Origin: an uncultured Shewanella sp.
GTDB lineage: Bacteria; Pseudomonadota; Gammaproteobacteria; Enterobacterales; Shewanellaceae
Reading direction: 5' to 3'
Length of the DNA stretch: 64,000 bases
Assembly (NCBI GenBank): GCA_947503555.1
Contig: CANNEE010000008.1
Location: 1-64,000 of the forward strand
In this document: in pieces, positions 9,266 through 19,728 of the stretch
How positions within the stretch are numbered: the first letter of the stretch is position 1
Layout of the letters: every line of letters begins with the position of its first letter
Made by a program: the position numbers and the translations under genes
Notes under the pieces: model-generated
What the model saw: the letters and a program-made list of their open reading frames with translations, nothing else
What the model was told of the DNA's origin: nothing
The model's database searches: none

Positions 9266-9919
9266 CTAGAAAGGGTGTTTACTATAGAAGTCTAGCGGTT
9301 TGTTGGAGTATGGATGGCTCAAACTAAGTCGCTGAGCGTGTAAACACAGTCTTGGACTAGCGTTAATGGTGGCCTTATCACCATAGAAATCATCACCCAG
9401 TATAGGGTGGCCCATCGCAAGCATATGTACTCTGAGTTGGTGAGTGCGTCCAGTGGAGGGTTTTAGTTCGACTAGACTGGAGTTTGCTCTTTTCTCTAAC
9501 AGTTTAAAGCTAGTGTGGGCTGGTTTACCTGAGTCAGAGACTTTTTGCATAGGTGGATTATTGCGATCAGGTGCTATGGCTAAATTGATTTCCCCTGATG
9601 CTTGCTGCAGGTGTCCCATGACTTCGGCGATATAGACTTTTTGTGTCAAACGATTTTGAAATTGAGTTTTGATATGGGATTCAGCAGGCTTGTTTTTAGC
9701 AAACACCATAATGCCAGAGGTGGCACAATCTAACCTATGTACCAATATGGTTTCTGGGTAAAGCAGTTGTAAACGTCTTAAGGCGCAATCTTGAGTCGCA
9801 GCGGCGCGTCCTGGGTTAGAGAGCAGTCCTGATGGCTTATTGATGACTATGATATCTCTATCTTGGTAACGTATATCTAGCCAAGGTAGGCTAGGGGGGT
9901 GGTAGTCAAAGATTTGCAT
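9266..9919 (-). CDS. rluA: Pseudouridine synthase RluA
   Basis: The 217-residue length and organisation match E. coli RluA (219 residues), which modifies 23S rRNA U746 and tRNA U32. The catalytic motif HRLDCATSG holds the nucleophilic Asp; the NKPSGLLSNPGR and TGRTHQLRVHMLAMGHPILGD segments are the family's other conserved blocks. There is no S4 domain, as expected for RluA and unlike RluC/RluD. Exact target sites are inferred from the family. Confidence 0.85.
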   Translation of the reverse strand: MQIFDYHPPSLPWLDIRYQDRDIIVINKPSGLLSNPGRAAATQDCALRRLQLLYPETILVHRLDCATSGIMVFAKNKPAESHIKTQFQNRLTQKVYIAEVMGHLQQASGEINLAIAPDRNNPPMQKVSDSGKPAHTSFKLLEKRANSSLVELKPSTGRTHQLRVHMLAMGHPILGDDFYGDKATINASPRLCLHAQRLSLSHPYSNKPLDFYSKHPF

Positions 9920-9993
9920 TCAGGGACTCTTTAATTTAACAAGGTGCGCATGATAACAAAAACTCCCAAAGCCTTCGAGAGATATCATGTTTC

Positions 9994-10578
9994 CTACCAA
10001 GAAGCGAGCCAAAGCCTGAGTCTTAAGCCCCAATTGCTGGTGACGCCTGTTGAGACAAAACGTATTTGATTGTCGCTATCTAATATAAAAATACTGGGGT
10101 AAGTAGTCACTCCCCATTGGTCACTCAATGCTTGAGCCTCATTGAGTTGATGCTGGATGCTTGAAGTTTGAACCTTATCTTGTACAACATCAAATTGTAG
10201 TTCATGCGCTTTCAGATATTGATTTATTTGAGCATTATTGCCCGAGTCACGGGCTATGGTAATCACTTGATAGTCATTTATCAGTGAATTCACCATAGGA
10301 GAAGTAAAGCGGCAATAGGGGCACCAGCTGCCCCAAAAATAGATAAGTTTTGGGGTATTGCTATCAAGGTTAACCATATCCCCTGAGATAGTTTGAGCAG
10401 CTAACTCTGGAGCTTGGCCTTTAATCATGTCCTGCTGCTGATAAAAGCTAATGGCTAATAACAAAGCGCTGATAAGTCCAACATCTTTGGCTAATGCCAA
10501 CCAAAAGGCTTTATGAGTTAGTTTGCTTGCGAAGCCTTTGGCAATGCGAGCTAGCCCCTGAATGATATTCGACGGCAT
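9994..10578 (-). CDS. Membrane-anchored thioredoxin-like disulfide oxidoreductase (ScsD-like)
   Basis: The 194-residue protein has one N-terminal membrane segment (about residues 30-46) and then a periplasmic thioredoxin fold. The active site is CPYC within WGSWCPYCRF, and the cis-proline loop reads TTYPSIF. This layout matches the ScsD/TlpA group, which handles disulfide exchange or copper-stress protection in the periplasm. Only three bases separate its start from the acpH stop, so the two genes form a pair, though no functional link is obvious. Confidence 0.8.
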   Translation of the reverse strand: MPSNIIQGLARIAKGFASKLTHKAFWLALAKDVGLISALLLAISFYQQQDMIKGQAPELAAQTISGDMVNLDSNTPKLIYFWGSWCPYCRFTSPMVNSLINDYQVITIARDSGNNAQINQYLKAHELQFDVVQDKVQTSSIQHQLNEAQALSDQWGVTTYPSIFILDSDNQIRFVSTGVTSNWGLRLRLWLASW

Positions 10579-10581
10579 AGG

Positions 10582-11175
10582 TTAAAGATATTGCCCAGGT
10601 GTTTTACGGCTCCAGATACGGCTATAGGCCATTAGCTGTGGATAGAAGGTACGAAATGCAATTTCAATATCAGTGTCTAAGCTATCGACAATTTTTTCCG
10701 CCCCTTTAAAGAGCTCTGGCTTAGAGAAACGTTTGGCCACCCCTTGGATAGCTTTATGCAGCCCTTGCTTATGCTCATAGTTCTCTAGCCAAGCCTGCTG
10801 TTTCATTAACGGCGCGATTTGAACTAGCTTTTGAGGTAGTTCTGGGCAATCAAGGATTTCTCGATAGGCTTTTTGGCAAAACTCATTCAAGGATTGATGG
10901 TGGTATTCTTGCCAGTACTTAGCCAGCATATGATCAAAGCTCAAATCCATCAAAATAGGAGCGATTCGACTATGGGATTTAGGAAACTGCTTAACCAGAT
11001 CTTGAGTGAGCTCGTGACTATCTGTTAGCTGGTCAATTTGTCTATGTAACCATATCCCTTGTTGTAGGTGTTTAGGAAAGCGCTCTATGTTTCCCTTGGC
11101 AAAGTCGCCAGCTAAGTTTGCTGCCAAAGAAGTACTACTTATGTCTGCAAGATGCAAATGTGCAAGAAAGTTCAT
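10582..11175 (-). CDS. acpH: Acyl carrier protein phosphodiesterase
   Basis: The 197-residue protein matches AcpH, which removes the 4'-phosphopantetheine arm from holo-ACP. Family motifs are visible: FLAHLHLA at the N-terminus, NLAGDFAKG, and WLHRQIDQLTDSH, which together supply the His/Asp metal ligands of an HD-like site. It heads a short two-gene unit with the thioredoxin-like gene. Confidence 0.9.
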   Translation of the reverse strand: MNFLAHLHLADISSTSLAANLAGDFAKGNIERFPKHLQQGIWLHRQIDQLTDSHELTQDLVKQFPKSHSRIAPILMDLSFDHMLAKYWQEYHHQSLNEFCQKAYREILDCPELPQKLVQIAPLMKQQAWLENYEHKQGLHKAIQGVAKRFSKPELFKGAEKIVDSLDTDIEIAFRTFYPQLMAYSRIWSRKTPGQYL

Positions 11176-11368
11176 ATATTATGCTTGGTTGTGCTCCAGC
11201 TTTCACGGTATCATGAGCGCCGATACGAAGGAAGTGCTGATTTTATTCCAGTGGCTTGCTTAGGATGTCGTATCACTAATCTTTTTGCTATTTCCGGTAA
11301 AGCTAGGGGGGAATAACCTTGGCTCGAGGGTGGCTGAACCATGAAAGAAAAATAAAAGGTCAAGGAAG

Positions 11369-11536
11369 ATGTGGAATTGGCTGCTCGATAAGATCGGTAG
11401 AAAAACACAATCTCAACGTAAACGCATACAGGTGGATATCCCTTTTGAGCAACATAGCTACAAAAGAGAGGACATTCATCAGGCAAATATTGAAGAATTT
11501 GCTTTAGAAACCGAGGAAGACTGTAAGGAATCTTGA
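11369..11536 (+). CDS. Small hypothetical protein, 55 residues
   Basis: An open frame of 55 codons from ATG 11369 to TGA 11534-11536 encodes a charged protein beginning MWNWLLDKIG and ending in an acidic tail (LETEEDCKES). A purine-rich AAAGGT lies eight bases before the ATG and AAGGAAG abuts it. It ends 56 bases before queA, on the same strand. I do not recognise the family. An amphipathic start with a basic middle (QSQRKRIQ) and acidic end suggests a folded small protein rather than noise. Chance remains possible at this length. Confidence 0.45.
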   Translation: MWNWLLDKIGRKTQSQRKRIQVDIPFEQHSYKREDIHQANIEEFALETEEDCKES

Positions 11537-11592
11537 TCTTATTTGCCTCTCCCCATAGACTAGCGCGGTTCTAAGCTAAGCAGAGGCAAAAC

Positions 11593-12630
11593 ATGCGCGT
11601 CGCAGATTTTTCATTCGATCTCCCAGATGAGCTTATCGCTCGTTACCCCACAGAAAATAGAACCGCTTCTAGACTACTGTCTCTCGATGGTAATTCTGGT
11701 GAGCTGTCTGATAATCAATTTACCGATCTGTTAGAAAAAATTAATCCCGGCGACTTGATGGTATTTAACAATACTCGAGTAATCCCTGCGCGTCTGTTTG
11801 GTCAAAAGGCGACGGGAGGCAAGCTGGAGATTCTTGTGGAACGTATGTTGGATGATAAGCGCATCCTTGCCCATGTGCGTAGCTCTAAGTCGCCTAAAGT
11901 AGATGCTCTGATAAAGTTGGACCAAGGCTATGAGATGAAAATGCTTGCTCGCCATGACGCATTATTTGAGCTAGAGCTGTTATCTGAAAAGACGATTCTA
12001 GAAGTGCTAGAGCAGATTGGTCATATGCCATTGCCGCCTTATATCGATAGACCCGATGAAGATACTGATAAGGAAAGGTATCAAACCGTCTATAACCAGA
12101 CCCCTGGCGCAGTCGCCGCGCCAACAGCTGGCCTTCATTTTGATGATGCAACCTTGGCCAAGTTAAAAGAGAAAGGGGTTAATATCGCCTTTGTTACTCT
12201 GCACGTCGGTGCCGGGACTTTCCAACCTGTGCGTGTTGATAATGTGCTTGAGCATAAGATGCACTCGGAGTGGGCTGAAGTGCCTGCTGACGTTGTAGAC
12301 TTGATTGCACAAACAAAAGCCGCTGGCAATCGCGTTATTGCAGTGGGCACCACTTCAGTTCGTTCCTTAGAGAGTGCTGCCCGTGCAAGTAAAGGTGCGC
12401 TAAGTGCCTTTAGTGGTGATACCGATATCTTTATTTATCCTGGCTATGAGTTCCAAGTGGTGGATGCTATCGTCACAAATTTTCATTTGCCAGAGTCAAC
12501 ACTCATCATGTTGATCAGTGCTTTTGCGGGCTTTGACCATGTTATGCAAGCCTATAGCCATGCGATTGCACAAAAATACCGCTTTTTTAGCTATGGCGAT
12601 GCCATGTTTGTGACTAAAAAAACGAACTAG
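11593..12630 (+). CDS. queA: S-adenosylmethionine:tRNA ribosyltransferase-isomerase
   Basis: The 345-residue protein is full length for QueA, which transfers and isomerises the ribosyl group of SAM onto preQ1-tRNA during queuosine synthesis. Recognisable blocks are [12 protein letters not shown] at the N-terminus, [11 protein letters not shown], the PTAGLHF core and [18 protein letters not shown] near the C-terminus. It precedes tgt, the previous enzyme of the pathway, but a terminator sits between them, so tgt probably also has its own promoter. Confidence 0.97.
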   Translation: MRVADFSFDLPDELIARYPTENRTASRLLSLDGNSGELSDNQFTDLLEKINPGDLMVFNNTRVIPARLFGQKATGGKLEILVERMLDDKRILAHVRSSKSPKVDALIKLDQGYEMKMLARHDALFELELLSEKTILEVLEQIGHMPLPPYIDRPDEDTDKERYQTVYNQTPGAVAAPTAGLHFDDATLAKLKEKGVNIAFVTLHVGAGTFQPVRVDNVLEHKMHSEWAEVPADVVDLIAQTKAAGNRVIAVGTTSVRSLESAARASKGALSAFSGDTDIFIYPGYEFQVVDAIVTNFHLPESTLIMLISAFAGFDHVMQAYSHAIAQKYRFFSYGDAMFVTKKTN

Positions 12631-12651
12631 TCGGTAAAATTCCATTAAAAT

Positions 12652-12684
12652 ACTCAGCTTAAAATAATTAAGCTGAGTCTTTTT
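12652..12684 (+). terminator. Terminator between queA and tgt
   Basis: An 11-bp perfect stem ACTCAGCTTAA/TTAAGCTGAGT (12652-12662 with 12668-12678) with a 5-base loop is followed by CTTTTTTAT. Confidence 0.9.
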
Positions 12685-12781
12685 TATAAAATGGGCTTGA
12701 ACCTCTGGTTTCTGCCCTTATTACTAAATAACAAGGCAAATTGCCTTCTAACATAGTCAGACTGTTTCTCTGGCGAGGTAA

Positions 12782-13909
<1,128 letters not shown>

Positions 13910-13935
13910 TTAATTGCTAATAAGAAGAGAAAAAT

Positions 13936-14268
13936 ATGTTTATTTCAAATGCTTATGCTAACGCAGCGGGTGCACCTCAAGGTGGCGGTTCAATGGAATT
14001 GATTTTCATGCTGGCAGTGTTCGGCCTGATTTTTTACTTTATGATTTTCCGTCCTCAAGCTAAGCGCGCTAAAGAGCACAAAAACCTAATGTCTTCGCTA
14101 ACCAAAGGTGATGAAGTGCTCACTAATGGTGGCATTTTGGGCAAGATCGTTAAAGTCGCTGACGACAATGACTATGTATTGATCAGCCTTAACGATGAAA
14201 CTCAAGTGACTGTTAAGAAGGATTTCATTACCGCTGTATTGCCTAAAGGTTCTATTCAGTCGTTGTAA
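13936..14268 (+). CDS. yajC: Sec translocon accessory protein YajC
   Basis: This 110-residue protein has a single membrane segment (about residues 22-42), the FRPQAKRAKEH motif right after it and a small cytoplasmic domain (GDEVLTNGGILGK). YajC binds SecDF in the holotranslocon. It starts 26 bases after tgt and ends 17 bases before secD. Confidence 0.95.
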   Translation: MFISNAYANAAGAPQGGGSMELIFMLAVFGLIFYFMIFRPQAKRAKEHKNLMSSLTKGDEVLTNGGILGKIVKVADDNDYVLISLNDETQVTVKKDFITAVLPKGSIQSL

Positions 14269-14285
14269 GCCAAGAGGGCTAATGC

Positions 14286-16136
14286 GTGTTAAATAAATAT
14301 CCAATGTGGAAGAACCTTATGGTGATTATTATTCTCACCATAGGTGGCTTCTACGCTATTCCTAACCTGTTCGGCGAAGACCACGCCGTACAGGTTGTGG
14401 CTAACCGAGGCGCAGAAGTGACTGTAGCCACGCAAACTCGAGTGATTGATGCGCTAAAAGCCAAGGGCATTAGTGTTAAGCGCTCTGAGCTAGCAAACGG
14501 TCAGCTACTTGTGCGAGTGATGGATGCCGATCAACAGTTACTTGCTAAAGAAGCCATAGCTGACAAGCTGGGTGATAAGTACACTGTGGCATTAAACCTT
14601 GCGCCTGCAACGCCCCAGTGGCTTGAGTCCATGGGTGGTTCACCAATGAAACTAGGTCTTGACCTACGTGGTGGTGTTCACTTCTTGATGGAAGTCGACA
14701 TGGGAGAAGCCATTCGTAAGATGGAAGAAGCCAAAGTCGCTGACTATCGCACTCAGCTACGTGAAGAGCGCATTCGCTATGCAGGTATTCGTCGCGGTGA
14801 TAAGGGCATTGAGATTAAATTCCGTGACCCAGAAACCTTAGCTAAGGCAGAGCGTTTTCTGAAATCTCGCAGTAACGATATGGTGTTCACCGAGAAGCAA
14901 GAGGGCAATCGTTTTGTTCTTATTGCTAACATGAGCGAAGCTTTCCTTAAGCAGGTTAAGGAAGAAGCGCTGCAGCAAAACATTACAACCATTCGTAATC
15001 GTGTGAATGAGCTAGGTGTGGCTGAGCCAGTCGTGCAGCGTCAAGGTGCTGAGCGTATTATCGTTGAGCTACCGGGTGTGCAAGATACCACTCGCGCTAA
15101 GAAGATTCTGAGTGCAACAGCCTCTATCGAATTCCATATGGTAGATCAGAAGGCTGACGTTAATTCTGCGGTCAATGGTCGTGTGCCAGCGGGTTCTAAG
15201 CTGTATCAGCGCCGTGAAGGTGGGCCAGTTGTACTTAAGAGTGAGGTGATGCTAACAGGTGATCATATCACTGGAGCACAGCCAAGCTTTGATGAATACA
15301 GCCGACCTCAAGTGAGCATTAACCTTGATGCGAAAGGCGGCAACATCTTCTCCAATGTCACTAAAGATAACGTAGGTAAGCCGATGGCGACCCTGTTTAT
15401 CGAATATAAAGACAGTGGTAAACGCGATGCCGATGGCAAAGTGATTCTGAAGAAGATTGAAGAAGTCATTTCGGTCGCGACAATTCAGCAGCGCTTAGGT
15501 CGTAATTTTGTTATCAATGGGCTAGATCATAGCGAAGCACAAAGCTTAGCCTTATTGCTTCGTGCAGGTGCTCTGATTGCTCCTGTTTATATCGTAGAAG
15601 AGCGCACCATTGGTCCAAGTCTTGGCCAAGAGAACATTGAAAATGGTCTACAGGCAATGATCTGGGGCATGGCTGTCGTTCTCGTCTTTATGATGGTTTA
15701 CTACCGTGGCTTTGGCTTGATTGCTAACCTAGCCCTCAGTGCCAACCTGATTATGGTTGTGGGTGTGATGTCTATGATCCCTGGTGCAGTACTAACGCTG
15801 CCGGGTATTGCAGGTATGGTACTGACGGTTGGTATGGCAGTTGATGGTAACGTACTTATTTACGAGCGTATTCGTGAAGAGTTACGAGCAGGGCGCAGTG
15901 TGCAGCAAGCTATTCATGAAGGCTATGCCAATGCTTTCTCGACCATTGCCGATGCAAACATCACTACCTTTATGACAGCATTAATCCTATTTGCTGTGGG
16001 TACCGGCGCCGTTAAAGGCTTCGCTGTAACCCTAATGATAGGTATTGCTACTTCTATGTTTACTGCCATTGTGGGTACACGCTCTGTCGTGAATGCCATA
16101 TGGGGTGGTAAACGTGTGAAGAAACTGTCTATCTAA
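14286..16136 (+). CDS. secD: Protein translocase subunit SecD
   Basis: The 616-residue RND-like membrane protein uses proton motive force to help pull preproteins through SecYEG. The start is GTG, giving [11 protein letters not shown], which lines up with the known E. coli start. After the first membrane segment comes a large periplasmic region with [16 protein letters not shown], then five C-terminal membrane segments containing [18 protein letters not shown]. It is followed after seven bases by secF. Confidence 0.97.
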   Translation: MLNKYPMWKNLMVIIILTIGGFYAIPNLFGEDHAVQVVANRGAEVTVATQTRVIDALKAKGISVKRSELANGQLLVRVMDADQQLLAKEAIADKLGDKYTVALNLAPATPQWLESMGGSPMKLGLDLRGGVHFLMEVDMGEAIRKMEEAKVADYRTQLREERIRYAGIRRGDKGIEIKFRDPETLAKAERFLKSRSNDMVFTEKQEGNRFVLIANMSEAFLKQVKEEALQQNITTIRNRVNELGVAEPVVQRQGAERIIVELPGVQDTTRAKKILSATASIEFHMVDQKADVNSAVNGRVPAGSKLYQRREGGPVVLKSEVMLTGDHITGAQPSFDEYSRPQVSINLDAKGGNIFSNVTKDNVGKPMATLFIEYKDSGKRDADGKVILKKIEEVISVATIQQRLGRNFVINGLDHSEAQSLALLLRAGALIAPVYIVEERTIGPSLGQENIENGLQAMIWGMAVVLVFMMVYYRGFGLIANLALSANLIMVVGVMSMIPGAVLTLPGIAGMVLTVGMAVDGNVLIYERIREELRAGRSVQQAIHEGYANAFSTIADANITTFMTALILFAVGTGAVKGFAVTLMIGIATSMFTAIVGTRSVVNAIWGGKRVKKLSI

Positions 16137-16143
16137 GGAGTAA

Positions 16144-17097
16144 ATGATAATGTTGCAGATTTTATCTATTAAAGGTTCGATTAACTTTCTGCGTCATGCA
16201 GTGGTAATCAGCTCTTTATCAGCGCTCCTAGTAATAGGCTCTATTGTTTCTCTTGCAACTCAAGGGATTAACTGGGGCTTAGACTTTACTGGTGGTACAG
16301 TTGTTGAGCTTGAGTTTTCCCTGCCTGCGGATCTCAATGAGTTAAGAGCAAAGCTTAACTCTCCAGAAGCCGATGGTGCAGTAGTACAAAACTTTGGTGC
16401 CAGTACTGATGTGCTTGTACGTCTTCCTGTTAGGGAAGGGGTTAAGAGTGATACTCAGGTTGAGGCTGTGCTTAGTGTCGCTAAGTCGATTGACTCAAAT
16501 GTGATTCAAAAGCGCGTTGAGTTTGTGGGTCCACAAGTGGGTAAAGAGCTTTCAGAGCAGGGTGGGCTAGCAGTGCTCGTCGCACTTATCTGTATTCTGG
16601 TTTATGTCTCTTTCCGTTTTGAGTGGCGTTTGGCTTTAGGTTCTGTGGCGGCACTTGCGCACGATGTAACCGTGACCTTAGGGGTTTTCTCGGTACTACA
16701 GTTAGAGTTTGACTTAACTGTATTGGCGGGTTTACTTACGGTTGTAGGTTACTCGTTGAACGATACGATTGTGGTATATGACCGTATTCGTGAGAATTTC
16801 CTCAAGATGCGTAAAGGTAGTCCTGAAGATGTGGTCAACACCTCTATTACTCAAACTATGAGCCGTACCATTATTACCACAGCAACGACCTTGGTGGTGG
16901 TTATCGCCCTCTTTGTGAAAGGCGGTAGTATGATCCATGGTTTCGCCACGGCATTGTTGATGGGTATCTTTGTCGGTACTTACTCATCTATCTATGTAGC
17001 AAGTTTCCTTGCGATTAAGCTAGGTATTAACCGAGAGCATATGTTGCCGGTTGAGATTGAGAAAGAGGGAGCGGATCAAGAATCCGTGATGCCTTAA
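16144..17097 (+). CDS. secF: Protein translocase subunit SecF
   Basis: The 317-residue partner of SecD has an N-terminal membrane segment, a periplasmic part with NWGLDFTGGTVVELEF, and five C-terminal segments including GYSLNDTIVVYDRIRENF. A strong AAGGAG site lies just before ATG 16144; ATG 16150 is also possible and would drop two residues. The operon ends here at a terminator. Confidence 0.97.
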   Translation: MIMLQILSIKGSINFLRHAVVISSLSALLVIGSIVSLATQGINWGLDFTGGTVVELEFSLPADLNELRAKLNSPEADGAVVQNFGASTDVLVRLPVREGVKSDTQVEAVLSVAKSIDSNVIQKRVEFVGPQVGKELSEQGGLAVLVALICILVYVSFRFEWRLALGSVAALAHDVTVTLGVFSVLQLEFDLTVLAGLLTVVGYSLNDTIVVYDRIRENFLKMRKGSPEDVVNTSITQTMSRTIITTATTLVVVIALFVKGGSMIHGFATALLMGIFVGTYSSIYVASFLAIKLGINREHMLPVEIEKEGADQESVMP

Positions 17098-17107
17098 TCA
17101 ATCGATT

Positions 17108-17137
17108 GAAAAAAGCCACCTTAGGGTGGTTTTTTTA
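17108..17137 (+). terminator. Terminator of the tgt-yajC-secDF unit
   Basis: The stem CCACC/GGTGG, extended by a G-U pair and by A-run/T-run pairing, is followed by seven T, beginning 11 bases after the secF stop. Confidence 0.88.
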
Positions 17138-17283
17138 TGCCTGTTCAACAGCCCCTAGAATAATAGTAGGTAATACTCGACACTATGTTGGTTTAGGGAT
17201 AGCATAAGTTTGAGCTAAATAAGCTGTATGGAAACAGATTAAATGTGTAATCCTGTAGTAATTGAATGGTTGTAGGAATGAGC

Positions 17284-17601
17284 ATGGAAGAGCAAAAGTG
17301 TTTGGTCGTCGGTGGTAATTTGCTTCAAGCCCATACTTGGAAAGGCTTACTGGAATCGGCGGGAATAGAAGTTGAGTTAAAAGGCGAAGCCTTAGTGGGT
17401 GGCGTTGGTGAGCTGCCGTTAGATATGCAAACGGTGGAGCTGTGGGTGACAAGGGAAAACTTGACTTCGGCTAAGCAGTTGCTGTCTACACTTGATGCCG
17501 ATCTTCCTCAATGGCAATGTGTGCAGTGTCACGAAGTTAATGAAGGCAACTTTGAGCTCTGTTGGCAATGTGGTGCAGAACCTAGCCAAGCTCACAACTA
17601 G
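17284..17601 (+). CDS. DUF2007-type protein with C-terminal zinc ribbon
   Basis: A small cytoplasmic protein of about 105 residues. The N-terminal DUF2007 fold (CLVVGGNLLQAHTWKGLLES) is of the kind proposed to be signal-transducing, and the C-terminus carries two CxxC knuckles (CVQCHEVNEGNFELCWQCG) that should bind zinc. I chose ATG 17284 because AGGA at 17274-17277 is correctly spaced; in-frame ATGs at 17266 and 17278 are less well placed. Function is not known. It is transcribed alone. Confidence 0.8.
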   Translation: MEEQKCLVVGGNLLQAHTWKGLLESAGIEVELKGEALVGGVGELPLDMQTVELWVTRENLTSAKQLLSTLDADLPQWQCVQCHEVNEGNFELCWQCGAEPSQAHN

Positions 17602-17714
17602 CTCTTAAGCCTGATTGCATCTTAACGCTTTACTATTACACTCGACTTTGTCCTTAGCTAATTTCGTTAGCCTTTTGATAAATGATATCTGATAGAGTCA
17701 GTTAGGAGTGAACA

Positions 17715-18074
17715 GTGAAGCATAATTCAGGATTTTTAGCGCTAGTAGAAGATGTTATTCCCCATATTACCGAGTTGACCATTGAACAGTATCAAGACGA
17801 TGATTCATGGATACTGATCGATGTCCGCGAAGATAATGAATGGCTTAAAGACCACCTCCCCAATGCTAAACACTTAGGTCGTGGCATTATTGAACGTGAT
17901 GTAGAAACACGTTTTCCTGATAAAGAGACTCCATTATTGCTTTATTGTGGTGGCGGTTATCGCTCAGCTCTTGCTGCATTTAATTTGCAAAAGATGGGAT
18001 ACACTAAGGTTGCGTCCTTGATAGGTGGATATAAAGCCTGGATCCAGCGCCAATTACCGGTAGAGCAAGAGTAA
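17715..18074 (+). CDS. Rhodanese-like sulfurtransferase
   Basis: This single-domain rhodanese of 119 residues has Cys78 in the active loop YCGGGYRSA and the DVREDNEW and HLPNAKHL blocks of the family. Such proteins carry persulfide sulfur. The start is GTG at 17715 with TAGGAG upstream. It ends 17 bases before the siroheme-synthase-like gene, so the pair may be co-transcribed, fitting a role around sulfur assimilation. Confidence 0.9.
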   Translation: MKHNSGFLALVEDVIPHITELTIEQYQDDDSWILIDVREDNEWLKDHLPNAKHLGRGIIERDVETRFPDKETPLLLYCGGGYRSALAAFNLQKMGYTKVASLIGGYKAWIQRQLPVEQE

Positions 18075-18091
18075 AAATTAAGGTTAAAAGC

Positions 18092-19006
18092 ATGCAATAT
18101 TTTCCCCTGTTTCTCGATACCAGCCAGTGTCATATATTGATTGTTGGAGCAGGGGAAGTGGCTAACCGTAAATTAGATTTACTGGCTAGAACACAGGCAA
18201 AAATCAAAGTTGTCGCTCCTCAAGTCGATGCTGGGGTGTTGGCTTTTGCTGAAAGTGGCAGAATCGAGATCGACTTTCGACCTGTTGAAGAGCAAGATCT
18301 ACAGGGCGTAGATTTGCTTTATATGGCCACCGCTAATAAAGAACTAAATGCATCCTTGGCCACCCTAGCAAAGCAGCAGGGGATCTTGGTTAATGTTGTT
18401 GATAGTCCTGAGTTATGCCGTTTTATTACTCCCTCTATTGTTGATAGAGGGAGGTTGGTCGTTGCTATCAGTACCGCAGGGGCTGCGCCTGTCTTCGCGC
18501 GGCAGTTGAGGGCGAGGCTTGAAGCTTGGTTACCTAATTCGATTAAACCTTTATTTGACTTTATTGCTGAGCGGCGTAGTGAAGTTCAGGAAAAAGTGTT
18601 GGAGCCTAAGGTTCGCCGACTCGTTTGGGAACGTTTTTTTGATCTCAATGCCGATAGGTTTGATGAGAATACAGAGCAACATTATCAAACGGCATTAGCA
18701 GTGGGAAACCATGCGTCGGGAGAGATATTGCTACTCGATGATGAAACTCCTTTGGAGTATTTGCCCATGGCAGCGATTCCTTTACTTCAAAAAATTGACA
18801 CTATCGCATTTGATAAGTCGCCTGAACCTGCATTGTTTGAGCTGGTACGTCGAGATGCTAGCCGAAGTACATTGCCTACCCATAGCCAGTTACAAGCTCA
18901 GTTTGAGCAGGGCATGAGTACTCTGATCTGTGCTTCACCTTTGGTGATTTCGCAATTTAAATCGGCGTTTCCTATGGCGAAGCAAATTAAGGCTGGTGCT
19001 CTGTAA
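18092..19006 (+). CDS. Precorrin-2 dehydrogenase/sirohydrochlorin ferrochelatase with degenerate methyltransferase remnant
   Basis: Residues 1-205 match the N-terminal half of CysG (Met8p type): the NAD-binding loop VGAGEVANRK, catalytic Asp104 in NVVDSPELC, and STAGAAPVFARQLR. It should oxidise precorrin-2 and insert iron to give siroheme. Residues about 210-284 still align with the start of the CysG methyltransferase half (GEILLL..., LLQKIDTIAFDK, LVRRDASR), but the SAM-binding glycine loop has become DDETPLE and the rest of the domain is gone. That half must be inactive, so a separate uroporphyrinogen methyltransferase is expected elsewhere. Confidence 0.88.
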   Translation: MQYFPLFLDTSQCHILIVGAGEVANRKLDLLARTQAKIKVVAPQVDAGVLAFAESGRIEIDFRPVEEQDLQGVDLLYMATANKELNASLATLAKQQGILVNVVDSPELCRFITPSIVDRGRLVVAISTAGAAPVFARQLRARLEAWLPNSIKPLFDFIAERRSEVQEKVLEPKVRRLVWERFFDLNADRFDENTEQHYQTALAVGNHASGEILLLDDETPLEYLPMAAIPLLQKIDTIAFDKSPEPALFELVRRDASRSTLPTHSQLQAQFEQGMSTLICASPLVISQFKSAFPMAKQIKAGAL

Positions 19007-19105
19007 ATACAGATTATTGACTTAGCCTGTTTTATTCCTGAATTGTTTGAGTATCAGCCCTGTGTTTGTGTAGACTGCTGCCATCATTTTTTAGTTAGTG
19101 AAGTT

Positions 19106-19648
19106 ATGGCACAGAAGGCAACCATTTTTAAAGCCGCGCTGCAAATTGCAGATATGGATCGGCATTATTACCAAGATCATCAGCTAACGATAGCTCAACA
19201 CCCTTCTGAAACCGATGAACGTATGATGGTACGTATTTTGGCGTTTGCTATGAATGCGAGTGATACCTTAGCGTTTAGCAAGGGATTATGTGTTGACGAT
19301 GAAGCCGAGCTTTGGGATATCAGCTTAAGTGGCGATATAAATCTTTGGGTTGAGTTTGGTCAGGCCGATGAGAAGTGGCTGAGAAAGGCTTGTGGCAGAG
19401 CTAAAGAGGTATTGCTAGTGACCTATGGTGGACGTAGCGTACCTGTTTGGTGGCAACAGAGTCAGCAGGCGCTGACACGATATACCAATTTAAGAGTGAT
19501 AGATATTCCACAAGAGAGCGTAAAAGCGATGGCTCAATTGGTGTCTCGTAATATGGATTTGCAATGTTCTATCAGTGATGAGCAGATATGGTTATCGTCA
19601 AATGATGAGAGTGTATTGATAGAGCCCCAAGTTTTAAAGTCACTTTAA
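19106..19648 (+). CDS. yaeQ: YaeQ family protein
   Basis: The 180-residue protein matches YaeQ (E. coli 181 residues), a PD-(D/E)XK-like fold of uncertain role. The start ATG 19106 gives MAQKATIFKAALQIADMD, the typical family start; the frame stays open upstream to 19043 but that part is not family-like. The conserved ETDERMMVRILAFA, WVEFGQ and YGGR blocks are visible. It ends at a terminator shared with the convergent subtilase gene. Confidence 0.9.
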   Translation: MAQKATIFKAALQIADMDRHYYQDHQLTIAQHPSETDERMMVRILAFAMNASDTLAFSKGLCVDDEAELWDISLSGDINLWVEFGQADEKWLRKACGRAKEVLLVTYGGRSVPVWWQQSQQALTRYTNLRVIDIPQESVKAMAQLVSRNMDLQCSISDEQIWLSSNDESVLIEPQVLKSL

Positions 19649-19675
19649 GTAATCAAACGACCGAATAGATATAAG

Positions 19676-19711
19676 AAAAGGGTAAGAGTATATCAATACT
19701 CTTACCCTTTT
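19676..19711. terminator. Bidirectional terminator between yaeQ and the subtilase gene
   Basis: A 16-bp perfect stem (AAAAGGGTAAGAGTAT paired with its complement) with a 4-base loop. A- and T-runs flank it, so it serves both convergent genes. Confidence 0.93.
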
Positions 19712-19728
19712 TAACAATTATCTATGGC

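Noticed and set aside
11211-11507. Antisense 91-codon frame and 62-codon sense frame before queA
   Set aside because: Both overlap the better-supported small gene at 11369 and have no ribosome site or family features.
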